Source: Candidatus Methylobacter oryzae (GTDB lineage Bacteria; Pseudomonadota; Gammaproteobacteria; Methylococcales; Methylomonadaceae). From it: a DNA stretch of 64,000 nt. The stretch is taken from NCBI RefSeq assembly GCF_003994235.2, contig NZ_RYFG02000108.1, forward strand, positions 1 through 64,000, written 5' to 3'. Positions 54,464-64,000 of this stretch are shown one piece after another (position 1 is the stretch's first letter; the number at the start of each line of letters is the position of its first letter). The notes beneath the pieces are model-generated. The model ran no database searches and was not told the DNA's origin. It saw only the letters and a list, made by a program, of their open reading frames with translations. Both the position numbers and the translations under genes were made by a program.

Positions 54464-55306
54464 ATGCAGAAATCAAATGTCACCGTTTTCCTGGAAGTCT
54501 TCAACGAAGAAGCGCGTATTGAGTCGTGCTTAAAAAATTTCTCTTGGGCGGAGGAACTGATTGTATTCGACAAACACTCGACAGACCGTACGCGCGAGAT
54601 TGCCGAAAAATATGCGACTCAAGTTGTCACAGTCCCGTTTACCCAGGCCAGCGAGAATATCGTCCAAAACTATTCAACTCACGGGACTTGCGAGTGGGTG
54701 CTGTTCCCGACCGCGTCGACGCTGATCCATCCGCGCCTAGCCGAGGAAATAACCAAGCTCACGTCGGACAGCGGTTTTGAATACGATGTGATCGGCATGC
54801 CTTACGGGATATATTCGTTGGGCATAAGAAGCCGCAAATCGCCTTGGATGGCGGTGCGTAAATATACGCTGATCAGAAAGTCCGCTTTGAAGTTAAGCAC
54901 GAAGCTGCATCATGAGATCGGTTATAACAGCGATAAAATCTACGACATGCCTTTTTTAGACGAGGATGAGCTGCTGTATCACTGCACCAACAGGGATGCG
55001 GATGATTTTATCAACCGGACAATCCGCTATACGCGCTATGAAGCCGAACATGACGAATCGATTGATCGCAACCAAGCTTTAAGACGTTCGTTTATTGACG
55101 TATTGAAATCGATTTTTACCGTCGTTTTCCGTCGCCGCACCTTGCTTTTAGGTTGGGATGGCGTTGGCTTGGCGTTGGCTTATATTTGCTATTTCATGCT
55201 GAAGTTTATTTACGTATGGGACAGGCATCATGTTAACGGCAATACGGTTTATCCGGAATTGCGCAAGAAGCTTGACGATCTCTGGGATCAAACAAACGCC
55301 GGTTAA
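54464..55306 (+). CDS. family 2 glycosyltransferase, WaaE/KdtX-like, with altered DXD
   Basis: A 280-residue GT-A fold protein: NVTVFLEVFNEEARIESCLK, then ELIVFDKHSTDRTREIAEKY. It resembles LPS core or lipid transferases of the WaaE type. Where these have a metal-binding DADE after EWVL it reads WVLFPTASTLIHP, so the usual DXD is missing. A C-terminal hydrophobic segment (VGLALAYICYFMLKFIYVW) may hold it at the membrane. It could be metal-independent, have shifted ligands, or be inactive. Confidence 0.8.
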   Translation: MQKSNVTVFLEVFNEEARIESCLKNFSWAEELIVFDKHSTDRTREIAEKYATQVVTVPFTQASENIVQNYSTHGTCEWVLFPTASTLIHPRLAEEITKLTSDSGFEYDVIGMPYGIYSLGIRSRKSPWMAVRKYTLIRKSALKLSTKLHHEIGYNSDKIYDMPFLDEDELLYHCTNRDADDFINRTIRYTRYEAEHDESIDRNQALRRSFIDVLKSIFTVVFRRRTLLLGWDGVGLALAYICYFMLKFIYVWDRHHVNGNTVYPELRKKLDDLWDQTNAG

Positions 55307-55340
55307 TTCGGGATTCTCCTGATAATAGTATTCGTAAACA

Positions 55341-56186
55341 ATGACACAAGAAGACGCCCCGCTAATATCTATCATCATCGCTGTTTTTAACGGTGCCAAA
55401 ACGCTGCAGCATTGTATCGATAGCGTCGCGCAGCAAACCTATGCCAATAAAGAGCTGATTATTATCGACGGCGGCTCTAAAGACGGAACTGTCGATCTGC
55501 TGGAGGCCAATCGCGAGCGGATCGGCTATTGGGTCTCCGAGCCGGACCGCGGCATCTATAATGCCTGGAACAAAGGTCTGGCGCAGGCAAAAGGCGAATG
55601 GATGTGCTTTTTCGGCGCGGATGACTTTTTTTGGGATAACCAAGTACTGGAGCGAATGGCTTCGCAATTAACGACGATTCCTTCCGACATTCGCATCGCC
55701 TATGGGCAAATCATGCTGCTTAACAATGAGGGGGAAGAACTGTATCCGATCGGCGAGCCGTGGCAAGATGCAAAACGGCGTTTTAAACAGGTCATGAGCA
55801 TTCCGCATCCCGGTTTAATGCATCGGCGCAGTTTATTTGAGCAGCACGGAAATTTTGATGAGTCGTTCCGCATCGGCGGCGATTACGAATTATTGTTGCG
55901 CGAGCTGAAGGAAGCCGATGCGCTGTTTGTTCCCGGTATTATAGTGGGAATGCGCCAGGGCGGGCTCAGCAGCAGCCCAGCAAATTCTATCGAGTCGATG
56001 TGGGACATCAGGCGCGCCCAGAAAATGCACGGCCTGTATTTGCCCGGATTCTCCTGGATGACGGCGATGATAAGAGTTTATCTGCGCTTGATATTATGGA
56101 ACGTGATCGGGGAAGGAGCGACTCGCAAGCTGATTGACCTGGGCCGGCGCATCAAGGGCTTGCCGCCGTACTGGACAAAAACGTAA
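55341..56186 (+). CDS. family 2 glycosyltransferase
   Basis: A 281-residue GT-A enzyme: ISIIIAVFNGAKTLQHCIDS, LIIIDGGSKDGTVDLL, and a metal site in CFFGADDFFWDN. The catalytic-base region is FRIGGDYELLLREL. It belongs to the group with ISEPDRGIYNAWNKG-like motifs (here SEPDRGIYNAWNKGL). It should add one sugar to the repeat unit or core. Donor and acceptor are unknown. Confidence 0.9.
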   Translation: MTQEDAPLISIIIAVFNGAKTLQHCIDSVAQQTYANKELIIIDGGSKDGTVDLLEANRERIGYWVSEPDRGIYNAWNKGLAQAKGEWMCFFGADDFFWDNQVLERMASQLTTIPSDIRIAYGQIMLLNNEGEELYPIGEPWQDAKRRFKQVMSIPHPGLMHRRSLFEQHGNFDESFRIGGDYELLLRELKEADALFVPGIIVGMRQGGLSSSPANSIESMWDIRRAQKMHGLYLPGFSWMTAMIRVYLRLILWNVIGEGATRKLIDLGRRIKGLPPYWTKT

Positions 56187-56239
56187 CCGATATTTCATCA
56201 TCAAGCAGCAAGATCGCTCGTCAAGCGCGATTCAACTTT

Positions 56240-56350
56240 TTATACCCAAAGGGCATAAGTTTCGTTTGAGCAGACAGGCTGCTCAACTCAGCTTTATACC
56301 CAAAGGGCATAAGTAGGGTTTGAGCGGACAAGCCGCTCAACTCAGTTTTA
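56240..56350. repeat. 54-bp two-hairpin repeat, reverse orientation (locus D)
   Basis: Two units in the same reverse orientation as locus C, with TATACCCAAAGGGCATAAGT and GAGCGGACAAGCCGCTCAA hairpins. They lie between the second GT2 gene and the GT4-type gene, ending about 30 bases before the latter's ATG. Confidence 0.88.
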
Positions 56351-56380
56351 TGTCGTATTACGTTCTTGTCGAAAGCAAGT

Positions 56381-57451
56381 ATGCCAAATAAAGTGTTTAT
56401 TCATGCAACGAATGTCCATCAAGGCGGTGGACGGTCTTTACTCGAAGCGCTGCTACAAGCGATTCATGGCAAAGCGGAGTTTGTGCTGTTCTTGGATCAG
56501 CGCATGCCTATTCCGGAAAATGGGTTGCACGATGCGCAAATCAAACGCATAAAGCCGTCGATTTTACAGCGCTGGCGTGCCGAGAAAGAGCTGAGCGTTA
56601 CTGTCGCGGCAGGCGATACTGTTTTATGTTTCGGTAATTTACCGCCGTTATTCAGGTTACCGGGGCGCACAGTGGTTTTTGTCCAGAATCGTTATCTGAT
56701 CGATGATGTCAAATTAAGCGGGTTTCCGCTTCGGGTACGGTTAAGGCTTGCGATAGAGCGGTTGTGGTTGGACAAAAAGATGTCAAATGTCAGTGAGTTT
56801 GTCGTACAAACGCCGACCATGAAACGGTTGCTGGAGTTTAAGACGCAAGGCTCGGTACCGGTGCGAGTGCTTCCTTTCGCGGCCGGGAGCGATGGCGATG
56901 CATCCAATATGCAGTCATTGCCTGCTCAAACGAAACTTATGCCCAAATACGACTTCATCTATATAGCCTCCGGGGAACCGCATAAAAACCATCGGCGGTT
57001 AATTGAAGCTTGGCGCCTTCTGGCTGAGGACGGGGTATTTCCTTCTCTGTGTTTGACCTTGGATCGGTCTCGCTTTGCTGAGTTATATACGGAGATAGAA
57101 GTCATGCGGCAACGGTATGGGCTAAAAATCATCAATGCCGGAGAATTTTCACACGAGCGTATTTTTGCGCTCTATGGCAACGCGGGCGCATTAATTTATC
57201 CTTCGACGTTTGAATCGTTTGGCCTGCCGCTGATCGAGGCTCGCCAGGCCGGACTGGCGGTGCTGGCGGCTGAGCTGGATTATGTGCGCGACGTGTTGGC
57301 TCCGGAACAGACGTTCGATCCGTATTCGCCGATTTCAATCGCTCGCGCCGTGAAACGTCATCTTGGCGTTGCCGACAGGCCTTTACAGATATTGGATGCG
57401 GCAAGCTTTTTAGATAGGCTGGTAAGCGGCGGTTCTCGAACAGGCGTTTAA
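56381..57451 (+). CDS. GT4-type glycosyltransferase carrying an in-frame repeat fragment
   Basis: A 356-residue GT-B enzyme beginning MPNKVFIHATNVHQGGGRSL; a TTG five codons earlier is less likely. The C-terminal half has IASGEPHKNHRRLIEAWRLL and the EX7E motif in YPSTFESFGLPLIEARQAG, typical of retaining GT4 enzymes. At the inter-domain linker, residues ~180-189 (LPAQTKLMP) are encoded by a 27-base piece of the dispersed repeat, so the linker was altered by the repeat without breaking the frame. Confidence 0.88.
   Translation: MPNKVFIHATNVHQGGGRSLLEALLQAIHGKAEFVLFLDQRMPIPENGLHDAQIKRIKPSILQRWRAEKELSVTVAAGDTVLCFGNLPPLFRLPGRTVVFVQNRYLIDDVKLSGFPLRVRLRLAIERLWLDKKMSNVSEFVVQTPTMKRLLEFKTQGSVPVRVLPFAAGSDGDASNMQSLPAQTKLMPKYDFIYIASGEPHKNHRRLIEAWRLLAEDGVFPSLCLTLDRSRFAELYTEIEVMRQRYGLKIINAGEFSHERIFALYGNAGALIYPSTFESFGLPLIEARQAGLAVLAAELDYVRDVLAPEQTFDPYSPISIARAVKRHLGVADRPLQILDAASFLDRLVSGGSRTGV
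56918..56944 (+). repeat. 27-bp fragment of the two-hairpin repeat inside a CDS
   Basis: These 27 bases are identical to 19974-20000 in locus A and cover the right arm of hairpin 1 and the left arm of hairpin 2. The fragment sits in frame in the glycosyltransferase gene at the linker between its two Rossmann domains. Confidence 0.88.
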
Positions 57452-57726
57452 CTTCGGCAGCGTAGCGCTAATTCTTATTTTGGGAGGAAAGCTTTTTTTC
57501 TTTTCAGGATTTTTAGCCCAATAACAGCGGCGCGCGTAATCATAAAAAATTGCTTTTCTTCCCCAGCCATAAGGTAAAATGCCGGCTTTCCGGTTTAGGC
57601 TGGGTACTGTTCGCCAACAGGCGAAGCAGTAGGTGGATTGATAAAAGTTTTGGTGTTTTTTTCATAAAAATCAAATGCACCCGTCAGCGTTATCACTGGG
57701 GGAAGCAGGTACTTCGAGCATATTCA

Positions 57727-58794
57727 ATGATTTTAGTAACAGGCGGTGCCGGGTTTATCGGTGCAAATTTTGTATTGGACTGGGTGGCGCAATCCGACGA
57801 AGCGGTCATTAATCTTGATGCACTGACTTATGCGGGTAATCGCGAGAATCTTGTCTCATTGGCCGGCGATGAACGGCATTTGTTTGTGCAAGGCGAAATC
57901 GGTGATTCCGCGTTGGTAGCCCGTCTTCTCGCCCAGCACCAGCCGCGCGCAATTATCAATTTTGCCGCTGAAAGTCATGTGGATCGTTCCATTCATGGGC
58001 CGGAAGATTTCATTCAAACCAACATCGTCGGTACTTTTCGGTTATTGGAAGCGGTTCGCGCTTATTGGAACGGCCTACAAGGCGAAGATAAACCAAGCTT
58101 TCGCTTCTTGCACGTTTCTACCGACGAGGTTTATGGATCGCTGAGTAAAGATGAGCCAGCTTTTTCCGAAACCAACCGCTACGAGCCTAACAGCCCTTAT
58201 TCGGCCAGCAAGGCGGCCAGCGACCATCTCGTGCGTGCTTATCACCATACTTACGGGCTGCCGGTATTAACCACCAACTGTTCCAACAACTACGGCCCCT
58301 ATCATTTCCCGGAGAAACTGATCCCGTTGATGATTGTTAACGCGCTTGCCGGTAAGTCCTTGCCGGTATATGGCGATGGCCGCCAAATTCGCGACTGGCT
58401 TTATGTTAAAGATCATTGCAGTGCGATTCGCCGCGTGCTGGAAGCCGGGAACGCCGGCGAGGTGTATAACGTTGGCGGCTGGAACGAAAAAGCCAACATC
58501 GACATCGTTCATACTGTATGTGCGTTGCTTGACGAACTTCGCCCTCGGGAGGACGCTAAAAAGTACTGCGAACAAATCGCTTATGTAACGGATCGTCCCG
58601 GCCATGACCGCCGCTATGCGATTGACGCGAGCAAGATCGAACGCGAACTCGGCTGGAAACCGGCTGAGACTTTCGATACGGGTATTCGTAAAACCGTCCA
58701 GTGGTATTTGGAGAACCAAAGCTGGGTGGCGAATGTGCAATCCGGCGCCTATCGGGAATGGGTCGAAAAGAACTATACAGGACGCGTCGCATGA
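57727..58794 (+). CDS. rmlB: dTDP-glucose 4,6-dehydratase
   Basis: A 355-residue enzyme starting [19 protein letters not shown] at ATG 57727; an upstream extension to 57550 is non-conserved. [30 protein letters not shown] (Thr-Asp-Glu catalytic segment), [15 protein letters not shown] (Tyr-x3-Lys) and the [16 protein letters not shown] segment are all present. It makes dTDP-4-keto-6-deoxyglucose for dTDP-L-rhamnose. It is first in the rmlBDAC set. Confidence 0.97.
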   Translation: MILVTGGAGFIGANFVLDWVAQSDEAVINLDALTYAGNRENLVSLAGDERHLFVQGEIGDSALVARLLAQHQPRAIINFAAESHVDRSIHGPEDFIQTNIVGTFRLLEAVRAYWNGLQGEDKPSFRFLHVSTDEVYGSLSKDEPAFSETNRYEPNSPYSASKAASDHLVRAYHHTYGLPVLTTNCSNNYGPYHFPEKLIPLMIVNALAGKSLPVYGDGRQIRDWLYVKDHCSAIRRVLEAGNAGEVYNVGGWNEKANIDIVHTVCALLDELRPREDAKKYCEQIAYVTDRPGHDRRYAIDASKIERELGWKPAETFDTGIRKTVQWYLENQSWVANVQSGAYREWVEKNYTGRVA

Positions 58795-58849
58795 CAAGCC
58801 TGTCAAGAGCGGGCTTGCGTCGTTCAGTCGTCATAGGAAATAGAGCCAT

Positions 58850-59748
58850 ATGAAAATTCTGCTGTTCGGTAAAAACGGTCAAGTCGGTTGGGAGTTACAG
58901 CGTAGTCTTGCGCCGTTGGGGGAGCTAGTGGCGTTAAGCACCAGCAGCCGGACATTGTGCGGCGATTTCACAAATCCGGACGGTATCGCTGAAACCGTTC
59001 GAACTGTCGCTCCGGATATTATTGTCAATGCCGCTGCCTATACGGCGGTCGATAAGGCCGAGAGCGAGATAGAGCTGTCTCGAACCATCAATGCAACGGC
59101 ACCCGGCGTTTTGGCTCAAGAAGCCAGGCGTAGCGGGGCATGGCTTATTCACTACTCTACCGATTATGTATTCGATGGCAGCGGTGACAGGCCATGGCTG
59201 GAAACCGATTCCACCGGGCCATTGAATGTCTACGGCAAAACCAAACTGGAAGGAGAGCAGGCTATTCTCGCCAGCGGATGCAAACATCTGATCTTTCGCA
59301 CCAGTTGGGTTTATGCGGCACGCGGCAGCAATTTTGCCAAAACCATGTTGCGTTTGGCGCAAGAGCGCGACCGGCTTTCAGTTATCGATGATCAGATTGG
59401 CGCGCCCACTGGGGCCGATCTACTGGCGGACATTACTGCCTATGCTGTTCGCACGGCTCTACAGCGCCCGGATATTGGAGGGTTATATCATTTAGCGGCA
59501 GGAGGCCGGACTTCATGGCATGGCTATGCCAGCTTTGTGATTGATTTCGCTCGTCAATTCGGTCTCGATATTCATGTTGCGCCGGAGGCGATCCAGCCGG
59601 TGCCTACCAGCGCGTTTCCTTTGCCCGCCGCGCGGCCTAAAAACTCACGTTTGGACACACGCAAATTACAGGACGTCTTCGGCCTGAATCCGCCCCATTG
59701 GCAATACGGCATTACCCGTATGCTTACCGAAATTCTTGAGAAACAATT

Positions 59749-59752
<4 letters not shown>
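58850..59752 (+). CDS. rmlD: dTDP-4-dehydrorhamnose reductase
   Basis: A 300-residue reductase: [65 protein letters not shown] (Tyr-x3-Lys), and [18 protein letters not shown]. It performs the last step to dTDP-L-rhamnose. Its stop overlaps the rmlA start as ATGA. Confidence 0.97.
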
Positions 59753-60632
<880 letters not shown>

Positions 60633-60636
<4 letters not shown>

Positions 60637-61178
60637 AAGCTATTCCAACCGCTATTCACGAAGTGTTCGTTATCGAGCCCAAAGTATTCGGTGACGAGAG
60701 AGGCTTCTTTTTTGAAAGCTTCAATCGCCGCCGGTTTTGCGAATTAATTGGGCGTGACGTGGATTTTGTACAGGATAACCACTCGCGTTCAGTTAAAAAC
60801 GTATTGCGAGGCCTGCATTATCAAATCCAACAGCCGCAGGGCAAATTGGTGCGAGTCATACAAGGCTCGGTCTTTGATGTGGCTGTTGATATTCGCGAAA
60901 GTTCTCCCACATTTGGACAGCATGTTGGATTGGAAATTTCCGCCGAAAACAAACGTATGTTCTGGGTGCCTGAAGGTTTTGCGCACGGTTTTGTCGTGCT
61001 TTCGGAGACTGCGGAGTTTCTTTACAAAACCACGGATTATTGGGCTTCGGAATTCGAGCGCAGTATTGCCTGGAACGATCCATCCATTAATATTCAATGG
61101 CCCATTCAGGACGCCCCCATTTTATCTGCAAAAGACCAACAAGCTGAACTGTTGGCGGAAGCGGAGCTTTTTGCATAA
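60633..61178 (+). CDS. rmlC: dTDP-4-dehydrorhamnose 3,5-epimerase
   Basis: A 181-residue cupin-fold epimerase: [40 protein letters not shown] with the catalytic His region, and [36 protein letters not shown] and [13 protein letters not shown] follow. It completes the rhamnose pathway as the last gene of the rmlBDAC block. Confidence 0.97.
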
Positions 61179-61526
61179 TTGTTAACTTTGCCCAATCGGT
61201 TTTCTTCTTGATTGGGCTGCAGCTTTCGGCGCGTAGCCGCCAACTTATCGCGTTAATAATGGGGGAAACGATAGCTTAATCGAATCCTTGAGATTCGGTT
61301 GGATAATTGCGGGCGCATTCTCATAGCAAAAGTAAATATATGTAAAAGTCAAAGAGAGGGTTTAATTAAAAGGAAGGTTGGTAACTTATTGATTTTATAG
61401 ATTATATTTGGCGGGTCGAGATAGGGCTTGAGCTATTTTATATTCGGCTATTGAAAAAGCTTCTCTATCAATCCAACCTTAAATATGCAAAAATATATTG
61501 ATTTCCAAACTGTTGTTGTCTAGGTA
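61179..61526. other. gene-free spacer after rmlC
   Basis: These 348 AT-rich bases begin with a stem-loop at 61190-61217 (below). The rest presumably carries the promoter for the type I secretion genes. No gene or repeat was recognised. Confidence 0.5.
61190..61217 (+). terminator. probable terminator hairpin after rmlC
   Basis: GCCCAATC and GATTGGGC pair as a perfect 8-base stem around a T-rich 12-base loop, 12 bases after the rmlC stop. No long T-run follows, so termination may be partial or rho-assisted. Confidence 0.55.
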
Positions 61527-63245
61527 ATGAAAGTAAGTAATAAGTCTGATTTAGAAGAAGCGTTGAAACTTTGTAAAGGCGCTTTCTTATCCGCAGCTGG
61601 TTTCAGTTTGCTCATCAACTTCTTGATGATCGTTCCGTCCATCTACATGTTGCAGGTCTATGACCGCGTAGTTGCTACCGGCAATTTATCGACTTTATTG
61701 ATGCTGACGCTGATAGTGGTAATACTGTTTATCACGATGGCCGCCCTGGAATGGGTACGTTCGCAAATTTTAGTTAAAGTCAGTACCCGCTTGGAAATGC
61801 TGTTAAACCAGCGCTTATTTAGAATTGCTTTTAAGCAATCGCTATATTCCGGCGGGCAACAAGCAACAACGCAACCGCTGGACGACTTAACCGGTTTGCG
61901 TCAGTTTTTGACCGGTAACGGTCTGTTTGCGTTCTTCGATGCACCGTGGATGCCTGTATATTTTGCATTACTGTTCTTGTTTCATCCATGGTTTGGCTGG
62001 TATTCAATATTTACCGGGATATTGTTGTGTATTGTCGCGGCAATTACAGAAAAGGCGACTACCAAAATAATAGGCGAAGCCAATAATGTGGCTATGGTAA
62101 CGAGAGCCGCTCTTGGCAAGAGTCTGAGGAATGCCGAAGTTATCGAATCGATGGGCATGCTTGAAAAAATAAGGCTGCGCTGGATGGTTGGTGCGATGAA
62201 GGTTTTGGATTTACAAGCGGTCGCCAGCTCGCGAGCCGGTTTGTTATCGGCATTGTCTAAAGTTATCCGTATGTCTTCGCAATCGTTAATCTTGGGATTG
62301 GGCGCTTATTTAGTGATCGAGCGCGAAATTTCGGGAGGATTGATGATTGCGGGTTCCATTCTGATGGGACGGGCTTTGGCGCCAATCGATCTTATTATCG
62401 GGACGTGGAAAGGGTTTATCAGCGCCCGTGGTCAATATAATCGTCTTAACGACATTTTGAGACAAATCCCCGCCGATAAAGAGCGTATGTTGCTTCCCGA
62501 TCCGGAAGGCCGCATTCAATTGGAAAATGCGGTGGTTGTTCCGCCGGGTAGCAAGTTACCGGTAATCAAAGGCCTAAATCTAGTCATTGAAAAAGGCGAC
62601 ATTGTCGGCGTCATAGGGCCTAGCGGTGCCGGTAAATCGACCTTGGCGCGGGCGGTGCTGGGTATTTGGCCCACTGTCAATGGAGCTATCCGTTTGGATG
62701 GCGCCGAAGTTTTTAATTGGGAGCGTGAGCATCTCGGTAAATTTATCGGTTATTTGCCGCAAGATATTGAACTGTTTGAAGGAACCATTAGCGAAAATAT
62801 TGCCCGTTTCGGCGATGTAGATCCGGAACAGGTTGTCGACGCCGCCAAAATGGCCGATGTGCACGAACTTATTTTACGATTCCCCGAAGGTTACGATACC
62901 GTTATTGGCGCTACCGGCGGCAATCTGTCGGGCGGACAACGGCAACGTATCGGATTGGCCAGAGCGCTTTACGGTAATCCGGTTTTGGTTGTGCTTGACG
63001 AACCAAACTCCAATCTTGATGAGCAAGGCGAAGCCGCTTTGGAAAAAGCGCTTTTACAACTCAAACAAAAACAGTCTACTGTGCTGATTATCACTCACCG
63101 CAATAGCGTATTGTCGAAAGTCGATAAGCTGTTGATTCTTAATGATGGCGCATTAGCCGTTTATGGGCCGAGGGATCAAGTTATCGCCCACTTGCAACAG
63201 CAGCAACAACAAGCGGCGGCTATGCCTGCTTCACAACCGGCTTAA
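61527..63245 (+). CDS. type I secretion ABC transporter (PrtD/LapB-like permease-ATPase)
   Basis: A 572-residue half-transporter. Membrane helices begin near residue 20 (AFLSAAGFSLLINFLMIVPSIYMLQVYDRV spans the first two). The nucleotide-binding domain has Walker A GPSGAGKST near 370, Q-loop IGYLPQDIELFEG, signature LSGGQRQRIGLARAL and Walker B VVLDEPNSNLD. It lacks an N-terminal peptidase domain, so it belongs to the PrtD-type exporters of RTX proteins, lipases or S-layer proteins. A membrane-fusion partner follows; the substrate gene is outside the window. Confidence 0.94.
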   Translation: MKVSNKSDLEEALKLCKGAFLSAAGFSLLINFLMIVPSIYMLQVYDRVVATGNLSTLLMLTLIVVILFITMAALEWVRSQILVKVSTRLEMLLNQRLFRIAFKQSLYSGGQQATTQPLDDLTGLRQFLTGNGLFAFFDAPWMPVYFALLFLFHPWFGWYSIFTGILLCIVAAITEKATTKIIGEANNVAMVTRAALGKSLRNAEVIESMGMLEKIRLRWMVGAMKVLDLQAVASSRAGLLSALSKVIRMSSQSLILGLGAYLVIEREISGGLMIAGSILMGRALAPIDLIIGTWKGFISARGQYNRLNDILRQIPADKERMLLPDPEGRIQLENAVVVPPGSKLPVIKGLNLVIEKGDIVGVIGPSGAGKSTLARAVLGIWPTVNGAIRLDGAEVFNWEREHLGKFIGYLPQDIELFEGTISENIARFGDVDPEQVVDAAKMADVHELILRFPEGYDTVIGATGGNLSGGQRQRIGLARALYGNPVLVVLDEPNSNLDEQGEAALEKALLQLKQKQSTVLIITHRNSVLSKVDKLLILNDGALAVYGPRDQVIAHLQQQQQQAAAMPASQPA

Positions 63246-63258
63246 CTTAAGAAGTATT

Positions 63259-64000
63259 ATGTCAGAAAAATCCCTATCGAATATTGTCGACCCTACCGCT
63301 TTGCAGACTAATGACCAGTCGATTCGCAACATCGGCGCAGCAATCGTTCTTGCAACTTTTGGCGTTTTTGGCGTCTGGTCGTTTTGGGCGCCTATGGATA
63401 GTTCAGCCCTTGCCCCCGGCGTCGTTGTTGTAAAATCCCATAGAAAAACAGTGCAACACCTTGATGGCGGCATTGTTGCCAAGATATTAGTTAAAGACGG
63501 CGACTTAGTGACGGAAGGCCAGCCGCTACTGATTTTGGACGACACACAACTTAAAGCGCAGCTAGGCATAGCGCGCGCTCAAAATATTACGCTTGCAGCT
63601 CAGGTCGCTAGGCTGCGAGCTGAAAGAGATCATCTTAAACAAGTTGATTATCCCGAAATACTCGACGATCCCAGCGATCCCAGAACTACTGAAGCTAAGT
63701 TAGCCGAAAATAATGTTTTTAGGTCAAGAATAAGCTCTCATGAAGGACAAATTGCCGTTCTTAAACAACGTATCAGTCAAGTTTCCAGCAAAATAAGCGG
63801 CTTGCAAGGCCAAGTGGACAGCAAAAAACAATTGATTGCCTCCTTTGCCGAAGAAATTCACGATCAGAAAGAATTGCTGGCCGAAGGTTTTGCCGACAAG
63901 CAACGTCTGCGCGACGTGGAACGCAACCATGCCTTGCAAACTGGTGAAATTGCCCAGCTCAATGGCGAAATAGCTACCAACCAAATGTTGATCAGCGAAA
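63259..64000 (+). CDS. HlyD/PrtE-family membrane-fusion protein, cut by window end
   Basis: The first 247 residues of a type I secretion adaptor. A short cytoplasmic tail, one membrane helix (IGAAIVLATFGVFGVWSFWAP, about residues 25-45), a biotinyl-lipoyl-like segment (KTVQHLDGGIVAKILVKDGD) and a long periplasmic coiled coil continue to the window edge. It starts 13 bases after the ABC gene and would link it to a TolC-type outer-membrane channel. The C terminus is missing because the window ends. Confidence 0.92.
   Translation, partial: MSEKSLSNIVDPTALQTNDQSIRNIGAAIVLATFGVFGVWSFWAPMDSSALAPGVVVVKSHRKTVQHLDGGIVAKILVKDGDLVTEGQPLLILDDTQLKAQLGIARAQNITLAAQVARLRAERDHLKQVDYPEILDDPSDPRTTEAKLAENNVFRSRISSHEGQIAVLKQRISQVSSKISGLQGQVDSKKQLIASFAEEIHDQKELLAEGFADKQRLRDVERNHALQTGEIAQLNGEIATNQMLISE

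Noticed and set aside
57550-57726. N-terminal extension of RmlB
   Set aside because: RmlB normally begins at the [12 protein letters not shown] segment, and the 59 extra codons have no homologous feel.

Overview
The window looks like a chromosomal segment of a gammaproteobacterial (type I) methanotroph, close to Methylobacter, Methylomonas or related Methylococcales. The strongest clue is a copper monooxygenase operon in the order A-B-C (25.3-31.1 kb). This is the pxmABC arrangement rather than canonical pmoCAB. Gene order typical of Gammaproteobacteria supports the placement: secB-gpsA, gpmI-envC-ctp, ygfB-pepP-ubiH-ubiI and zapA-ssrS (6S RNA). No rRNA, tRNA, CRISPR array or intact insertion sequence was found.

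Layout. 0-4.1 kb: a NACHT STAND ATPase (putative anti-phage) and two VapBC-type toxin-antitoxin pairs. 4.1-7.8 kb: cstA-ybdD pyruvate/peptide uptake and a dicarboxylate/glutamate symporter. 7.8-15.3 kb: a minus-strand uptake and metabolism cluster with an AraC regulator, an AlgE-like outer-membrane channel, a Tat-exported binding protein, ABC permease and ATPase, an OsmC protein and an acyl-CoA dehydrogenase-like flavoenzyme. 15.8-24.9 kb: housekeeping genes glgP, trmL, gpsA, secB, rhodanese, ArsR, a decayed gpmI, envC and ctpA. 25.3-32.5 kb: tautomerase, MFS carrier, pxmCBA, a divergent LysR and a royal-jelly-family secreted protein. 33-35.3 kb: a SiaA/SiaB/SiaC-like partner switch with a CBS sensor. 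35.5-42 kb: a membrane-anchored Ala/Lys/Thr-rich protein, the ubiquinone hydroxylase cluster, zapB-like/zapA, 6S RNA and an EVE protein.

42.2-61.2 kb is a surface-polysaccharide locus. manC-gmd-colC/fcl-colD should make GDP-colitose. rfbF-rfbG-rfbH-yerE-yerF should make a CDP-linked branched 3,6-dideoxyhexose of the yersiniose kind. Then come a Wzx flippase, three glycosyltransferases and rmlBDAC for dTDP-rhamnose. A type I secretion ABC exporter and its HlyD partner (cut by the window end) follow. The manC-yerF stretch is visibly richer in G+C than its flanks.

The most unusual object is at 48.7-50.5 kb. An antitoxin plus a PemK/MazF-like toxin sits between rfbG and rfbH, and the toxin reads through in frame into RfbH, giving one predicted 535-residue toxin-dehydratase protein. 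A 54-bp two-hairpin repeat occurs in tandem at four intergenic loci, and a 27-base piece of it lies in frame inside a glycosyltransferase gene. Also notable are the gpmI remnant and the SiaABC module without an adjacent diguanylate cyclase.
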